Assembly: GCF_000496755.2 (NCBI RefSeq)
Contig: NZ_AYKS02000079.1
Span: 50,308-114,307, forward strand
DNA from: Serratia sp. DD3
Lineage (GTDB): Bacteria > Pseudomonadota > Gammaproteobacteria > Enterobacterales > Enterobacteriaceae
Direction: 5' to 3'
DNA: 64,000 nucleotides
Below, one piece after another: positions 41,325 through 53,833 of the stretch. The first letter of the stretch is position 1; each line of letters opens with the position of its first letter. The notes beneath the pieces were generated by a model. The model did not search any database. It saw only the letters and a program-made list of their open reading frames with translations, and was not told the DNA's origin. Made by a program: the position numbers and the translations under genes.

Positions 41325-41930
41325 TTACTTCAAACCTTCAGCTTTTAACGCCGCTTCTACCGCAGGGCGCGCTGCTACGCGCTCAACGTAAGCCTGCAGA
41401 TGAGGGTATTTTTTGAGATCAAACTGCATATGCGGCGCCCAACATAACACGTTGAACAGGTAAGCATCGGCTACGCTGAAACGCTGACCTAACAGATAAT
41501 CCTGTTTCTCTAGCACTGAATCCAGATAGCTGAATTGAGACGCTAACTTTTCACGCACAATGACTTTATATTCATCAGGTGTCTTGGGGTTAAACAGCGG
41601 ACTAAACCCTTTATGCATCTCAGTGGCCACATAGTTCAACCATTCGATCGCGTGGTAGCGGGCAAGGGTTCCTGCTGCTGGGAGCAAATTACGATCCGGT
41701 ACGCGGTCTGCCAGATATTGCACAATCGCTACACCTTCGGTTAATAGACTACCATCATCAAGCACTAATGCCGGGACTTGCCCTTTAGGGTTGATTGTCA
41801 GATAGTTGGCGCCACTTTCTGTTATCTTTTGCGCTAAATCGACTTTCTCCGCAGTAAAATCGAGTCCAGCTTCACGCAAGACAATATGTGGTGACAGGGA
41901 ACAAGCGCCAGCTTTATAGAACAATTTCAT
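41325..41930 (-). CDS. gstA: Glutathione S-transferase GstA
   Basis: Beta-class cytosolic glutathione transferase. The 201-residue length equals E. coli GstA, and the class-defining C10 is present in YKAGACSLSPH. The thioredoxin-like N-terminal domain (GQVPALVLDDG, LTEGVAIVQYL) is followed by the all-helical C-terminal domain. I chose the ATG at 41930, preceded by AGGAG, over an in-frame start at 41969. Confidence 0.96.
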   Translation of the reverse strand: MKLFYKAGACSLSPHIVLREAGLDFTAEKVDLAQKITESGANYLTINPKGQVPALVLDDGSLLTEGVAIVQYLADRVPDRNLLPAAGTLARYHAIEWLNYVATEMHKGFSPLFNPKTPDEYKVIVREKLASQFSYLDSVLEKQDYLLGQRFSVADAYLFNVLCWAPHMQFDLKKYPHLQAYVERVAARPAVEAALKAEGLK

Positions 41931-42085
41931 CGAAAACTCCTTGATAAGATGAAGGACAGACAAGTTCAACTACACATCCTAGTGCTCTGGCGGCAAAATT
42001 ACAGCGTTTTTGCCAACAATTTTTTACCTTTTAACGACATCAACGCGGCCACCTATTTTGGCAACCGGGCTGAAATAGCAAATGA

Positions 42086-42352
42086 TTAACGGTGGGGCCG
42101 GGTACTGATGGAGGCGGTCCAGTTGAAGGTGCTGTCTGTCGGTTTGGCACGGTTGGCTTTGCGTTCTGCCCGCGCCACTTTGGCTATTTTTTCTCGTGCC
42201 GCCATAATGCGGTCAATGGCTTGCTCTTTAATCTTATTCTGTTCAGAGTTGGTTAACGGGCGTTCAAGGTTTTTGCGCGCTCTATCCAACTCCGTTTTTA
42301 CTTCACGTTGTTCACTTTCTGTCATCTCTTTCAGCGTTAACTTTTTCATCAT
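42086..42352 (-). CDS. DUF3811 family protein (YjbD-like)
   Basis: A small, very charged protein of 88 residues, similar in layout to E. coli YjbD (DUF3811): LTLKEMTESEQREVKTELDRAR followed by a LTNSEQNKIKEQAIDR stretch and an aromatic tail FNWTASI. Function is unknown. Two ATG codons are adjacent (42352 and 42349); AGGG upstream fits the second slightly better. In E. coli yjbD is at a different locus, so its place between gstA and the beta-lactamase gene is a local feature. Confidence 0.8.
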   Translation of the reverse strand: MMKKLTLKEMTESEQREVKTELDRARKNLERPLTNSEQNKIKEQAIDRIMAAREKIAKVARAERKANRAKPTDSTFNWTASISTRPHR

Positions 42353-42532
42353 GACACCCTATGTTGTGAAGTTGAACTGCCACTGTACTGGTTTTATAAC
42401 CGAAAATTTGTTGTTTATCGCCATTTTTTTGCAAGATATCGGCAAGGACCTACGTAGAGCATGATATTTGCCCTAGGGAGGCAGTGTATGCTCATATCGA
42501 ACAGGGACCACAACAGTTAATGGCGCGTGGTG

Positions 42533-43429
42533 TCAAATAAATGCCTGACTGATGATGCGTGCGGCAGCCGCAACAGCTTCATTATTGGCTGTGGCATGTT
42601 GATTGGGTTGAGTAAAATAAATAACGACCAACCAGGGCGCTCTGCCTGATAACCAGACCACACCGATATCGTTAGTCGTGCCATAATCGCCCCCGCCGGT
42701 TTTATCCGCAATGACCGCATCAGGTGGCATACCTGCTCGGATACGTTTATTGCCGGTGGTATTTCCCTTCATCCAGTTCACCAGTTGTTGACGTTGAGCT
42801 TCCGGCAATGCCGTCGTTCCCAGGGTCAGCTTTTGTAAGCTGGCCGCCATAGCTGCTGGTGTGGTGGTATCACGCTCATCACCAGGAATAGCACTGTTGA
42901 GTTCGGTCTCCCAGCGATCTAGTCGGAAAGTGGTGTCACCAAGGCTGCGTGCATAGGCCGTGATGGCCGCAGGGCCACCAAGCTGTTTCATCAGCATATT
43001 GCCTGCGGTGTTATCGCTGTATTGCAATGCCGCTGCACAGAGTTCGGCAATGGTCATGCCACTGTCGAGGTGCTTCTCGGTGATGGGGGAATAGGTAACT
43101 AAATCACTTGCCTGGTAATGGATACGTTGATCAAGAAAACCAGGATGGCTCAAGCTGTGGTGCAAAATAGCAGCCACTGCGATCACTTTAAAGGTGCTGC
43201 AAAAGGCAAACCGTTGGTGAGCATTTAATTGCAAGGTGTTACTGCTGGTAGTATCGATGGCAAAGACCCCCAGACGACCCATATGCTGTTTTTCCAATGC
43301 AGCGAGTTGCTGTTGCGCTTGTTGTATTTTATCACTTGCCGCATAGGCCAATAGAGGGTGAAGGGCAGTGAACGCGGGGATAGTGGCGGCGGCAAGGAGG
43401 AGTTTACGGCGTAATGGTGAGAATGACAT
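42533..43429 (-). CDS. Class A beta-lactamase
   Basis: Periplasmic serine beta-lactamase of 298 residues. All active-site elements are intact: S78-T-F-K81 (Ambler 70-73), S138-D-N140 (130-132), E174 in ETELN (166-170) and K243-T-G (234-236). The residue after KTG is Gly, and there is no second cysteine near position 238, so the disulfide of SME/NMC-type carbapenemases is absent. The signal peptide has a twin-arginine (PLRRKLLLAA). It resembles chromosomal class A enzymes such as Yersinia BlaA and Serratia FONA. No ampR-type regulator is adjacent. Resistance spectrum cannot be read from sequence. Confidence 0.93.
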   Translation of the reverse strand: MSFSPLRRKLLLAAATIPAFTALHPLLAYAASDKIQQAQQQLAALEKQHMGRLGVFAIDTTSSNTLQLNAHQRFAFCSTFKVIAVAAILHHSLSHPGFLDQRIHYQASDLVTYSPITEKHLDSGMTIAELCAAALQYSDNTAGNMLMKQLGGPAAITAYARSLGDTTFRLDRWETELNSAIPGDERDTTTPAAMAASLQKLTLGTTALPEAQRQQLVNWMKGNTTGNKRIRAGMPPDAVIADKTGGGDYGTTNDIGVVWLSGRAPWLVVIYFTQPNQHATANNEAVAAAARIISQAFI

Positions 43430-43524
43430 TGGTTATCCTTATACTCATCACAGCTCAGGTTGAATGGATTCTGGTTTTGTCGGTTGATACAGGTTACATC
43501 TGCATTCTGTTCCTGATGATGCCG

Positions 43525-43566
43525 CGCTGCAACTCAAATTATTCAGAGTCAATTCAAGTTGCAGCG
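43525..43566. terminator. Palindromic hairpin between dtpA and the beta-lactamase gene
   Basis: CGCTGCAACT and AGTTGCAGCG pair as a 10-bp stem, with an inner AATT/AATT pairing. It lies just past the dtpA stop and could end dtpA transcripts. The arms resemble ERIC ends. Confidence 0.45.
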
Positions 43567-43579
43567 GTGGGCGTTAGAC

Positions 43580-45091
43580 TTAGTTAGCTGTCGCGACTTG
43601 TGCTTTATTATCCGTATCTTCCTCTGTATCAAGCGTCATGCGATACAGTTTCGGTGCGGTTAACGCCATAATTACGGCAATAACCGCAGTAACAATGCCG
43701 ATCTGCATAAATACGTGGCTGTAAATTGCCAGTGAGGCATGGGCATCGTTGATATCAGCAGGGACAGCAGTCAGCCCTGCCACCTTGCCGGCAATCAATG
43801 CTGCCGCAGCGGTGGTCAGGAACCAGGAACCCATGATAAAGCCCATCAGCCGCTGAGGAACCAGTTGTGCGACCATTGCCAGGCCCAGCCCAGAGATCAT
43901 CAGTTCACCAATACTTTGCAGGGCATAGCACAGAATCAGCCAATTAACCGATACAATGCCTTGTTCGTTGGCGAAGGTGGCGCCCCATGGCAGCACCAGG
44001 AAGGCGCCGGAACAGAGGAACATCCCAAAGGCAAACTTGTGTGGCATCGGCAGGCGATCACCCATTTTGTTATACAGTGCCGCCAAGAGTGGGCTGGCCA
44101 GCATGATCCAGAATGGGTTCAATGCCTGGAATTGCTCTGGTTCAAAGGTAATCCCCAGAATACTGTGTTCAACATTATGGATAGCGAAGAAGTTCAGTGA
44201 GGTTGGCATCTGGCTGTACAGCACAAAAAACACCACGGCTTCCAACATCAGCAGAAAGGCGACGATCATCTTGCGGCGTGCCGCACCCTCTAACATAAAG
44301 GTTTGCTTGGCAAAGATCACAATGATCCCTACAGAGATCACTGCCAGCGCCCAGCGTGCAATGGTCTGGTTATGCAGCAACCAACTGGACACTGCGATCA
44401 GTACCACAACCCCCACCAGAACCATCAGCAGTTTCTGTATCTGCAACGGTTGAAAGTCCGGTTTGGAGCCGTATTGCTTAACCCAACTGCGGCACATCAT
44501 AAAGTTGACCAGTGTAATCAGCATCCCCACCACACTCAGTGAGAAGGCGACACTCCAGCCATATTTAGCGGCCAACCATGGGGTAGCCAGCATGGAGAAA
44601 AATGAACCGATATTGATGGACATATAGTACATGGTAAATGCACCGTCCAAGCGTGGGTCATCTTTCTCATAGCAGGTAGACAGCAAAGAAGAGGGGTTGG
44701 CTTTGAACAGCGCACTCCCCACGGCAATGGTCGCCATCCCCAGGTAGACCCAGAAAACTTCGTGACCTGAATAGGCAACCATGGCGTAGCCACAAGCCAG
44801 AATGATGGCACCTAATACAATGACCCGCTTTGAACCCAACACTTTATCGCCGAGCCAGCCACCGACGGCGACAAAGCCATAAACCAGCGCACTAAAGGAA
44901 GAGAACAGAGTAATGGAGTCGACTTCACTCAGGCCCAGCATTTTGACCAGATAGACAGCCATAATGCCTTGTAGGCCGTAATAGCCAAAACGTTCCCAGA
45001 GCTCAATGGAGAAGATCAGATAGAACGCTTTAGGCTGTTTGAATGCGTTAAGGCTAACGCTTTCGGATGATTTGTTGTTTGCAGTTGACAC
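43580..45091 (-). CDS. dtpA: Di/tripeptide:H+ symporter DtpA (TppB)
   Basis: Proton-dependent oligopeptide transporter of the POT/PTR family in the inner membrane. About 14 hydrophobic segments are visible, with the proton-coupling motif [10 protein letters not shown] in the first helix and the FYMSINIG-like [11 protein letters not shown] region. I chose GTG 45091, preceded by GAGG, giving 503 residues against 500 in E. coli; an in-frame extension to 45175 is not supported. OmpR control is known for the family; I did not locate the site. Confidence 0.94.
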   Translation of the reverse strand: MSTANNKSSESVSLNAFKQPKAFYLIFSIELWERFGYYGLQGIMAVYLVKMLGLSEVDSITLFSSFSALVYGFVAVGGWLGDKVLGSKRVIVLGAIILACGYAMVAYSGHEVFWVYLGMATIAVGSALFKANPSSLLSTCYEKDDPRLDGAFTMYYMSINIGSFFSMLATPWLAAKYGWSVAFSLSVVGMLITLVNFMMCRSWVKQYGSKPDFQPLQIQKLLMVLVGVVVLIAVSSWLLHNQTIARWALAVISVGIIVIFAKQTFMLEGAARRKMIVAFLLMLEAVVFFVLYSQMPTSLNFFAIHNVEHSILGITFEPEQFQALNPFWIMLASPLLAALYNKMGDRLPMPHKFAFGMFLCSGAFLVLPWGATFANEQGIVSVNWLILCYALQSIGELMISGLGLAMVAQLVPQRLMGFIMGSWFLTTAAAALIAGKVAGLTAVPADINDAHASLAIYSHVFMQIGIVTAVIAVIMALTAPKLYRMTLDTEEDTDNKAQVATAN

Positions 45092-45784
45092 GGGTACCTC
45101 TAGTTTTTTTACTGTCCGCAGGATCACTGTCCGTTGATCAATACGGGAAACGGCAAAAGTGGTGCAGGGCTGCACCCTTTTATACTTAAAACTCTAAATA
45201 GATCATGTTGGCAGCAGGCCGGCTGTGGGCCGAGACAAAAATGCAACGTGAAAAATGATGAGTATTCGATGTTTTAGGATGGAATAACGGCGGCTAATGT
45301 TCACTATCTTTGTCAATGAGGCAAGCATTTTGACATGTTCTGTTACATATAATCATTACAACGCTAAGTAACTATGTTAAAAAACATATGCAGAATTAAC
45401 GTTTGATATTTTCATGATTGGCAAATTATTATTTCAAAATGAAATAATAACGCCCCAATAAGATTAATACCCCATTTTATTGAATAATTGCAAATCTATA
45501 TTCTATAAAATATTACCAATAAGGATTATATATCTGAAGCTGGTGGCTATATTGCAGGGGGAAGGGCAAGTAATCAAACCAGGCGATTGTGAAAAAAATG
45601 TGAAAGTAGATCTGTGGCGTAAGTGAAAAAAAGACACTTTTTCTGCTTAAAAATAATGCAAAGATAGCCGTGTATCCCTACAGTGGAGATTGAAGCAGCA
45701 TAAAGAACCAACAAGAACTGCATTGTGTATGCAGTCCCCGAACCGGTGATAGCTGGGCAGTAGAAAAAGCAGGGCTGGAGAGGC
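45092..45784. other. dtpA-nth intergenic region
   Basis: A 693-base, strongly AT-rich gap, on the dtpA promoter side and the nth 3' side. It holds a perfect 10-bp inverted repeat (TTATTATTTC/GAAATAATAA) at 45426-45450. I see no credible gene and no ERIC. Confidence 0.5.
45426..45450. repeat. Inverted repeat upstream of dtpA
   Basis: TTATTATTTC, five bases AAAAT, then GAAATAATAA: a perfect 10-bp inverted repeat about 335 bases before the dtpA start. It could be an operator or only AT-rich coincidence. Confidence 0.4.
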
Positions 45785-46426
45785 TTACTCAGCTGGGTAA
45801 ACTTTATCTTTAAATTCGCATAAATCTTCGATAATGCAGGAACCACAACGTGGTTTGCGTGCGATGCAGGTATAGCGCCCATGCAAGATCAGCCAGTGAT
45901 GGCAGTCGACTTTAAATTCGCTGGGTACCACCTTGAGTAATTTGTCCTCCACTTGATCAACATTACTGCCCGGTGCGAAACGGGTGCGGTTACAGACCCG
46001 GAAAATATGGGTATCAACGGCAATGGTTGGCCAACCAAAGGCGGTATTGAGCACCACATTGGCGGTTTTACGGCCCACACCTGGTAACGCTTCCAGCGCG
46101 GCACGGTCTTCAGGCACTTCGCCGCCATGTTTTTCCAGCAATAGACGGCAGGTTTTAATCACATTCTCCGCTTTGCTATTGAACAGACCAATGGTTTTGA
46201 TGTAACCCTTGATACCCTCGACACCCAGCGCCAGCATCGCCGCTGGCGTATTGGCAACCGGGTACAATTTGGCCGTTGCTTTGTTAACGCTGACATCGGT
46301 GGCTTGGGCGGAAAGCAATACCGCAATTAATAGCTCAAAAGGCGAGCTATACATCAGTTCGGTAGTGGGGTGTGGGTTGTTATCCCTCAGGCGGGTGAGG
46401 ATCTCCAGGCGTTTCTCTTTATTCAT
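45785..46426 (-). CDS. nth: Endonuclease III
   Basis: Base-excision DNA glycosylase/AP lyase for oxidised pyrimidines. The helix-hairpin-helix [13 protein letters not shown] with the catalytic Lys and the following [12 protein letters not shown]sp are present. The C-terminal [4Fe-4S] ligands are C-x6-C-x2-C-x5-C in the segment from CIARKPRC to EDLC. 213 residues. Its start overlaps the rsxE stop, so it is translated as the last gene of the rsx operon. Confidence 0.98.
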   Translation of the reverse strand: MNKEKRLEILTRLRDNNPHPTTELMYSSPFELLIAVLLSAQATDVSVNKATAKLYPVANTPAAMLALGVEGIKGYIKTIGLFNSKAENVIKTCRLLLEKHGGEVPEDRAALEALPGVGRKTANVVLNTAFGWPTIAVDTHIFRVCNRTRFAPGSNVDQVEDKLLKVVPSEFKVDCHHWLILHGRYTCIARKPRCGSCIIEDLCEFKDKVYPAE

Positions 46427-47082
46427 GGCGCTTTCTCGGACTGTTTTTGTTTGGTTTTTTCATCAATCACATATTTAGCAGCCAATAGCAATCCCAAGCC
46501 GATAAAGGCACCCGGCGGCAGCATGGCTAACAGAAAGGCACTATCAAAATGTATTACTTCAACACGCAACACTTTGGCCCAGTTACCCAGTAACAAATCC
46601 GCACCATCAAACAGCGTACCGTTACCCAGCAATTCACGCAGGGAACCGAGAACCAGCATGGCAGCGGTTGCACCAAAGCCAATGGACAGACCATCAATCA
46701 GTGCTAACCCCAGTGGTTTTCTGACGGCAATCGCTTCCGCTCGCCCCACCACAATACAGTTGGTGACGATTAATGGAATAAAGATCCCCAAAGATTGATA
46801 CAAGCCAAAGGCATAGGCATTGATTAACATTTGTACGACACTCACCGCTGCAGCAATGATCATCACATAAATGGGAATACGCACCTCGCTTGGGATCCAG
46901 TGGCGAAAGATCGAAATAGCGCTATTGGTGATGGCCAGGACCAACGTTGTGGCTAACCCCAAACCAAGAGCACTGGTCGCGGTGGAGGTGACGGCCAACA
47001 ATGGGCACAGGCCTAATAATTGCACCAATGCTGAGTTGTTTTTCCATAATCCTTGAACGATTAACTGTTTGACTTCACTCAT
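46423..47082 (-). CDS. rsxE: Electron transport complex subunit RsxE
   Basis: Integral membrane subunit of the Rsx (Rnf-like) complex, homologous to NqrD/RnfE. The 219-residue protein has six hydrophobic helices, with [17 protein letters not shown] near the N-terminus. The complex keeps SoxR reduced in E. coli. Overlaps rsxG by a few bases at its start and nth at its end (ATGA-type junctions). Confidence 0.95.
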   Translation of the reverse strand: MSEVKQLIVQGLWKNNSALVQLLGLCPLLAVTSTATSALGLGLATTLVLAITNSAISIFRHWIPSEVRIPIYVMIIAAAVSVVQMLINAYAFGLYQSLGIFIPLIVTNCIVVGRAEAIAVRKPLGLALIDGLSIGFGATAAMLVLGSLRELLGNGTLFDGADLLLGNWAKVLRVEVIHFDSAFLLAMLPPGAFIGLGLLLAAKYVIDEKTKQKQSEKAP

Positions 47083-47708
47083 TCAGTGCCTCCACAGGTT
47101 GGCAAGGTATCCAGTTTAGTTGGCAAGGTTTTGATAAAGAGCGCGGTGCGAGCAATTGCGTTCACCACTGCTCGTGGGGTAATGGTTGCCCCGGTGAACT
47201 GATCAAACATGCCGCCGTCTTTTTTAACTGCCCAACGTTTATCATCCGGGCCATCAATGGTTTTGCCACTAAAATAGGTAATCCAGTTGGAGATGCGTAA
47301 CTCAATTTTATCACCAAGCCCTGGGGTTTCATGATGCTCCACCACCCGGCTGCCAAACACCGTACCATTGAAGTCGGCAGCCACTAAGAGCTGAATGGCA
47401 CCTGAGTAGCCATCTGGGGCGGTGGTTTCAAGTACAGCGCCAATCGGCTGGCCCTGTTTACGCGCCAGATAGAGGCGGCGAGGGGCAGCGCTGCCTAACG
47501 CCGGGTCGCTCACCAGAAAACATTCTTTTTGTAAATCATTATCATAGTATTCAGCGGGGATAACCTGATCGAGCAAGGCTTGTTGCTGAAGTGCCGCCTG
47601 ATGAGCAACGGTGCTTTTGGTCAATTGATAGACCAAAGCAGTCAGGCCGGTGGTTACGGCGGCAAAGAGTGCCAAGGTAATGCCATGTTTACGCATTGAA
47701 TTCAGCAT
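47079..47708 (-). CDS. rsxG: Electron transport complex subunit RsxG
   Basis: Periplasm-facing flavoprotein subunit with one N-terminal membrane helix ([20 protein letters not shown]). The covalent FMN attachment motif is [12 protein letters not shown], with the modified Thr near residue 175. 209 residues. It lies ten bases after rsxD and overlaps rsxE. Confidence 0.95.
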   Translation of the reverse strand: MLNSMRKHGITLALFAAVTTGLTALVYQLTKSTVAHQAALQQQALLDQVIPAEYYDNDLQKECFLVSDPALGSAAPRRLYLARKQGQPIGAVLETTAPDGYSGAIQLLVAADFNGTVFGSRVVEHHETPGLGDKIELRISNWITYFSGKTIDGPDDKRWAVKKDGGMFDQFTGATITPRAVVNAIARTALFIKTLPTKLDTLPTCGGTE

Positions 47709-47717
47709 ATCGGTTCC

Positions 47718-48800
47718 TCAGCGGTGGCCATAGACACGAGGCTGCGTGTAATGATCGAGCAATGGCACAGTCATATTGGCCAATAGCACAGCAAAGGCCA
47801 CACCGTCTGGGTAGCCGCCATACACCCGGATAAGCCAGACCAGCAGGCCGATAAGTGCGCCATAAATTAACCGGCCGTTGCGGGTGGTGGCTGCAGTCAC
47901 CGGGTCCGTGGCAATAAAGAAAGCGCCTAACATGGTGGCACCGGAGAAGAGATGAAATAGCGGGGTGCCCTGATGGCTAGGGTCCAGCATCCAGGCTAGC
48001 CCGGAACACAGCATGATGGAAACCAGCATACTGGCGGGGATTTGCCAGTGGATTATCCGACGCGCCAATAAAAATAGGCCACCAAGCAGAAAGCCCAAAT
48101 TAACCCATTGCCAGCCGATACCTGCCAACATGCCGCCAAACAACGGCTGCTGCAACACCTGTTCTATGGGATGACCACTACGTAACCCGGTTTTAAATCC
48201 ATCGAGCGGCGTAGCCTGGCTGATGCCATCAACTCCCATCGCGAGTTGATGCAGCGTCATCCCTTGTACGCTATGCCCATTGAGAATAGTCAGTAGAGTA
48301 TCCTGCAATGAGAGTGAGGTGATGCGGAGTTCTTCTGGCGGTAACCAACTGGTCATTTGTACCGGGAAGGACACCAGCAGTACCACATAACCGACCATGG
48401 CCGGGTTGAAAGGATTCTGCCCTAATCCACCATAGAGTTGCTTGGCGATCACAATGGCGAAGAAGGTACCAATCACCACCATCCACCAGGGAGCCAATGG
48501 TGGGAGGCTGATGCCCAGCAGGAGTGCCGTGAGCAAGGCCGTATTATCTGCCAGCCGAGCTTTTATCGGTTGTTTTCGCATCGCTAGAATAGCGGCTTCC
48601 GCCAGTAAGGCCGTGACTATGGCAAAAGCGACCTGAAAAAGCGTACCGTAACCGAAGAATACGATTTGTGCTGCAATACCCGGGATACAGGCCAGTATTA
48701 CCCACAGCATGATACGACTGGTGCTTTGCTGGTTATGGGTAAACGGGGAACTGGCGATATGTACCCCATTAACGATTTGTTGTTTCGGCCTGAACTTCAT
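47718..48800 (-). CDS. rsxD: Electron transport complex subunit RsxD
   Basis: Integral membrane flavoprotein subunit homologous to NqrB/RnfD. The 360-residue protein has about ten hydrophobic segments and the FMN-threonine region ISQATPLD (T197). The [20 protein letters not shown] stretch is family-typical. It follows rsxC after a 107-base gap, the only sizeable gap in the operon. Confidence 0.95.
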   Translation of the reverse strand: MKFRPKQQIVNGVHIASSPFTHNQQSTSRIMLWVILACIPGIAAQIVFFGYGTLFQVAFAIVTALLAEAAILAMRKQPIKARLADNTALLTALLLGISLPPLAPWWMVVIGTFFAIVIAKQLYGGLGQNPFNPAMVGYVVLLVSFPVQMTSWLPPEELRITSLSLQDTLLTILNGHSVQGMTLHQLAMGVDGISQATPLDGFKTGLRSGHPIEQVLQQPLFGGMLAGIGWQWVNLGFLLGGLFLLARRIIHWQIPASMLVSIMLCSGLAWMLDPSHQGTPLFHLFSGATMLGAFFIATDPVTAATTRNGRLIYGALIGLLVWLIRVYGGYPDGVAFAVLLANMTVPLLDHYTQPRVYGHR

Positions 48801-48907
48801 AAAATAGCTACCATTTTTTCCATATTATCAGTGTATTACACTGTGGATGCCAGGGTGTATGCCGCAGTGCTGTAGTCGCCGCCATTTCTGGGGTATGACA
48901 ACGTTAC

Positions 48908-50863
48908 TCACTCTTTTTCCGCTGTCGGCAATTGTTGTTCAGCTTTTTTGGCTTTAGCCCGAGCGATAGCCGCCGCGATAGCTGCTTTGCGCGGGTCAGG
49001 TTGAGCTTCCGCTTCCGTGCTTTCTGGCTGCTCTGCTTGTGGCTCAGCTTTTTTGGCTTTAGCCCGGGCAATAGCCGCCGCGATAGCTGCTTTGCGCGGG
49101 TCAGGTTGAGTTTCCGCTTCCGTGCTTTCTGGCTGCTCTGCCTGTGACTCAGCTTTCTTGGCTTTTACCCTTGCCAATGCGGCGGCAATAGCTGCTTGGC
49201 GCGGATCATCAGCGGGCGTGTCAGCCTGGTTGGTATCAGGGAGCTGCTCGGCTTTACGTGCGCGTATTTGCGCCTTAAGCGCTGCACGGCCGGCAATAGC
49301 GCTACTATTGTCAGGTTCACCGCCAGTGATGATAATCGTAGTATCCCCGACATGTTTAGCTTGAACTCGAGCCAGCGCTGCCTGAACCTTTGCTTGGTCA
49401 CTGCTATTCGATTTTGCTGCTGCTTGCTGATGGCGTGTTTCCCGTGCCACTTTTTCCCGCGCTAAACGGGTTTGTTTGGCTTCATAACGGGCTTTGGCAG
49501 CCGCAGTTCGTACTGCTTCCTGATCCAAGGCTCTGATCTCAGCCTTTTCCTGGCGGTAATACTGCACCAGCGGAATATTGCTGGGGCAAACATAAGCACA
49601 GGCACCACATTCAATACAGTCAAACAGATGATGATTACGCGCTTTCTCATGTTCTTCACCACGGCTAAACCAGTAGAGTTGCTGTGGTAACAAACCGGCT
49701 GGGCAGGCATCAACACACAAGGCACAACGGATACAAGATTGCTCCGCTTCTTGTGGTGCCATCTCGTTGGCCGTAGGTGCCAGGATACAGTTACTGATTT
49801 TCACAATCGGCACGTTAAGTTGCGGTAGGGTAAAGCCCATTAATGGCCCGCCCATAATAACGCTTTGCCGAGGCTGCGGTTGATAGCCGCCAATATTCAG
49901 CAGGTGCTGTATAGGCGTGCCAATGCGTGCCCAAACATTGCCCGGTTGACTCATGGCTTCGCCAGTTAATGTCACCACACGCTCAATCAGTGGTTCACCG
50001 TCTATAATGGCACGCTTAATGGCAAAGGCGGTGCCCACATTTTGCATCAGCACGCCAATGGCCGAGGAGTGCTTACCATGGGGGACTTCTTTACCCGTCA
50101 GGATCTTGGTTAGCTGCTTGGCACCACCAGATGGGTACTTGGTGGGAATCACCTGCAAGGTAATATCACGCTGTTGACCAAGGGCTTTTTTTAATGCCGC
50201 AATAGCTTGTGGTTTATTGTCTTCAATACCGATCAACGTCACCTTGGGTTGCAGTAGGTGGCGTAAAATTTGCGTGCCTTCAATGATTTGATCGGCGTGC
50301 TCTTGCATCAGGCGATCATCGGCGGTGATATAGGGCTCACATTCAGCAGCGTTGAGGATCAGTGTTTCCACTTTATCCGCACCGCCCTGCAGTTTACTGG
50401 CGGTGGGGAAACCTGCTCCACCCAAGCCAGCTATTCCGGCCTGGTGGATATGTTGGATTAGCTCATCGGCATCCCATTGATGGTAATCGGCGATTGGTGA
50501 CAGTGGGCACCAGCGATCTTCACCATCAGGTTGCAGAATGACACAGAGTTCAGGCAAGCCAGAAGGGTGAGCAGTGATATGAGGCTCAATGGCGCGGATC
50601 ATGCCTGATGTCGGGGCATGTACCGGCAGTGTTCGCCCATGTCCGAAGGTCAGAGGCTGGCCTTTTAATACCGAATCACCGATTTTAACCCGTAGCTCAC
50701 CTTCAGGCCCCAGGTGTTGCTGCAATGGGACGATAAAAATATCTGGTAGAGGCACGGTACGAAGAGGCACACCACTCGATTGGCTTTTCATTTCGGGTGG
50801 ATGAATCCCCCCAGTGAAATCCCAAATCTTTCCTTTTTTCGCGCGGCTAAACAGATTAAACAT
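48908..50863 (-). CDS. rsxC: Electron transport complex subunit RsxC
   Basis: Peripheral iron-sulfur/NADH-binding subunit, homologous to RnfC. The N-terminal part has GGIHPPEMK and [17 protein letters not shown]; two ferredoxin clusters lie at [12 protein letters not shown] and [12 protein letters not shown]. The 651-residue protein is shorter than E. coli RsxC (740). The difference is in the alanine/lysine-rich C-terminus, here built of 35-residue repeats ([20 protein letters not shown] and its spacer). It overlaps rsxB by eight bases. Confidence 0.95.
   Translation of the reverse strand: MFNLFSRAKKGKIWDFTGGIHPPEMKSQSSGVPLRTVPLPDIFIVPLQQHLGPEGELRVKIGDSVLKGQPLTFGHGRTLPVHAPTSGMIRAIEPHITAHPSGLPELCVILQPDGEDRWCPLSPIADYHQWDADELIQHIHQAGIAGLGGAGFPTASKLQGGADKVETLILNAAECEPYITADDRLMQEHADQIIEGTQILRHLLQPKVTLIGIEDNKPQAIAALKKALGQQRDITLQVIPTKYPSGGAKQLTKILTGKEVPHGKHSSAIGVLMQNVGTAFAIKRAIIDGEPLIERVVTLTGEAMSQPGNVWARIGTPIQHLLNIGGYQPQPRQSVIMGGPLMGFTLPQLNVPIVKISNCILAPTANEMAPQEAEQSCIRCALCVDACPAGLLPQQLYWFSRGEEHEKARNHHLFDCIECGACAYVCPSNIPLVQYYRQEKAEIRALDQEAVRTAAAKARYEAKQTRLAREKVARETRHQQAAAKSNSSDQAKVQAALARVQAKHVGDTTIIITGGEPDNSSAIAGRAALKAQIRARKAEQLPDTNQADTPADDPRQAAIAAALARVKAKKAESQAEQPESTEAETQPDPRKAAIAAAIARAKAKKAEPQAEQPESTEAEAQPDPRKAAIAAAIARAKAKKAEQQLPTAEKE
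48942..49215 (-). repeat. 105-bp tandem repeats inside rsxC
   Basis: Units begin at 48942, 49047 and 49152, exactly 105 bases apart. The first two are nearly identical and the third is diverged and partial. Each full unit encodes 35 residues of the RsxC tail. The period is a multiple of three, so changes in copy number keep the frame. Confidence 0.9.
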
Positions 50864-51431
50864 GTGGCTCCACGGGGATCACGCGCAGTGGAATGGTTTT
50901 CATATCCCATTTCCAGGTGGCGGTAGTGGTGGTGACCGGTATCATTTCAATACAATCCGTCGGACAGGGGGCAACGCACAAATCGCAGCCTGTACAAAGG
51001 TCGGCGATCACGGTATGCATCGCCCGGGTCGCCCCTACAATGGCATCTACCGGGCAGGCTTGGATACATTTGGTGCAACCAATGCAGTTGGCTTCATCAA
51101 TAAAAGCCACGGTGCGGATTGGTACGGCCACCGCCTCGCCGCCATCAAGGGGTTGCGGGTCAATATTAAGCAATTCAGCCAGTTTGAGCATCACTGCCTC
51201 ACCACCGGGCGCACATTTGTTGATCATCTCACCATTGGCCACTGCTTCCGCATAGGGTCGGCAACCAGGATAACCGCATTGGCCACACTGACTTTGCGGC
51301 AGAATCTCATCGACCTGTTCGGCAAGGGGATCCTCGACCACTGCAAATCGGTGTGAAGCAAAACCCAGCACCACGCCAAATAGCAGCCCTAACAGGCTTA
51401 ATGCGATAATCGCAATCCATAACGCGCTCAT
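50856..51431 (-). CDS. rsxB: Electron transport complex subunit RsxB
   Basis: Membrane-anchored iron-sulfur subunit. An N-terminal helix ([20 protein letters not shown]) is followed by a CGQCGYPGC cluster motif and two ferredoxin-type motifs, [12 protein letters not shown] and [12 protein letters not shown]. 191 residues. Its ATG overlaps the rsxA stop by one base (TGATG). Confidence 0.96.
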   Translation of the reverse strand: MSALWIAIIALSLLGLLFGVVLGFASHRFAVVEDPLAEQVDEILPQSQCGQCGYPGCRPYAEAVANGEMINKCAPGGEAVMLKLAELLNIDPQPLDGGEAVAVPIRTVAFIDEANCIGCTKCIQACPVDAIVGATRAMHTVIADLCTGCDLCVAPCPTDCIEMIPVTTTTATWKWDMKTIPLRVIPVEPHV

Positions 51432-52012
51432 CAGAATCTCACCAATCCGGTAAAGCCCATAAAGGCCAAGGACATCAGCCCGGCTGTGATCAGCGCAATA
51501 GACGAACCGCGGAAGGGGGCGGGGACATCAGCAACCGCCAAACGCTCACGAATGGCAGCAAACAGCACCATCACCAAGGAGAAACCGGCGGCGGCACTAA
51601 AGCCATAGACGGCAGACTGCAGAAAATTATAACCCAGGTTAACGTTCAGCAAAGCGACACCCAGCACCGCGCAGTTGGTGGTGATCAACGGCAGGAAAAT
51701 CCCCAGCAGACGATATAGTGCCGGGCTGGTTTTTCTCACCATCATTTCAGTAAATTGCACCACTACCGCGATCACCAAAATGAAGGATAGGGTGCGCAGA
51801 TACACCAGATCCAGCGGGATCAGGATCAAACTGTTAATCAACCAGGCAGAGATAGAGGCCAGTGTCATGACGAAAGTCGTTGCCATGCCCATGCCTATGG
51901 CACTTTCCAGCTTCCTGGAAACACCCATAAAAGGACACAGCCCCAGAAATTTCACCAGGACAAAGTTATTCACTAGCACGGTGCCAACGAACAGGAGCAG
52001 GTATTCGGTCAT
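51431..52012 (-). CDS. rsxA: Electron transport complex subunit RsxA
   Basis: First gene of the rsx operon; integral membrane subunit homologous to NqrE/RnfA, with six hydrophobic helices and the [10 protein letters not shown] motif near the N-terminus. I chose the ATG at 52012 ([10 protein letters not shown]), giving 193 residues, the E. coli length; the open frame extends to 52165 without family support. Neither cnu/ydgT nor ydgK, which precede rsxA in E. coli, is present; the GH1 gene is. Confidence 0.96.
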   Translation of the reverse strand: MTEYLLLFVGTVLVNNFVLVKFLGLCPFMGVSRKLESAIGMGMATTFVMTLASISAWLINSLILIPLDLVYLRTLSFILVIAVVVQFTEMMVRKTSPALYRLLGIFLPLITTNCAVLGVALLNVNLGYNFLQSAVYGFSAAAGFSLVMVLFAAIRERLAVADVPAPFRGSSIALITAGLMSLAFMGFTGLVRF

Positions 52013-52198
52013 TGCGATGCCTAAAAAATAAAAGCCGCCTATTATCGGAAATTGGCGGCGTAACAACAACACTTGAATTGTAGGGTTATGGCTCTTTTTG
52101 TCGGTTTTGCTGAAAATAGTGCGGTTAATTAAGTTAAATGAGCCGATAGACGGCGACGCTGCCAAGTTCAGGTGACAGCAAACGTCGCCGGAAAGGGA

Positions 52199-53617
<1,419 letters not shown>

Positions 53618-53692
53618 TTACTCCACATCTCGTTGGATAATAAAAATTGAGTCTAGTTTAGGGGGGATGCGCTTTGGATTACAACCGGTTTC

Positions 53693-53706
53693 TGAAACCG
53701 GTTTCA
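53693..53706. promoter_or_regulatory. AscG-like operator before the GH1 gene
   Basis: TGAAACCGGTTTCA is a perfect 14-bp palindrome, with a second AACCGGTT directly to its left at 53683-53690. It lies 82-95 bases before the GH1 start. It matches the LacI-family operator style I know for E. coli AscG, repressor of the beta-glucoside asc operon. The regulator is not in this window. Confidence 0.6.
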
Positions 53707-53833
53707 ATTTTTTAAATAATCAGTGCTATTCAAATTACAGTCAGTAGAGGATTATGCAGGTTTAATGGCGCCGTTGCTTATCGGCAACTGATATACACTT
53801 AGCGATAGCATTGTTCTGTTATGAGGACCCAAA

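Noticed and set aside
48932..49147. Repetitive serine/phenylalanine-rich plus-strand frame
   Set aside because: It is the reverse of the 105-bp repeats of rsxC and has no independent support.
49165..49725. Alternative minus-strand frames within rsxC
   Set aside because: They are out-of-frame shadows of the RsxC ferredoxin and tail region.
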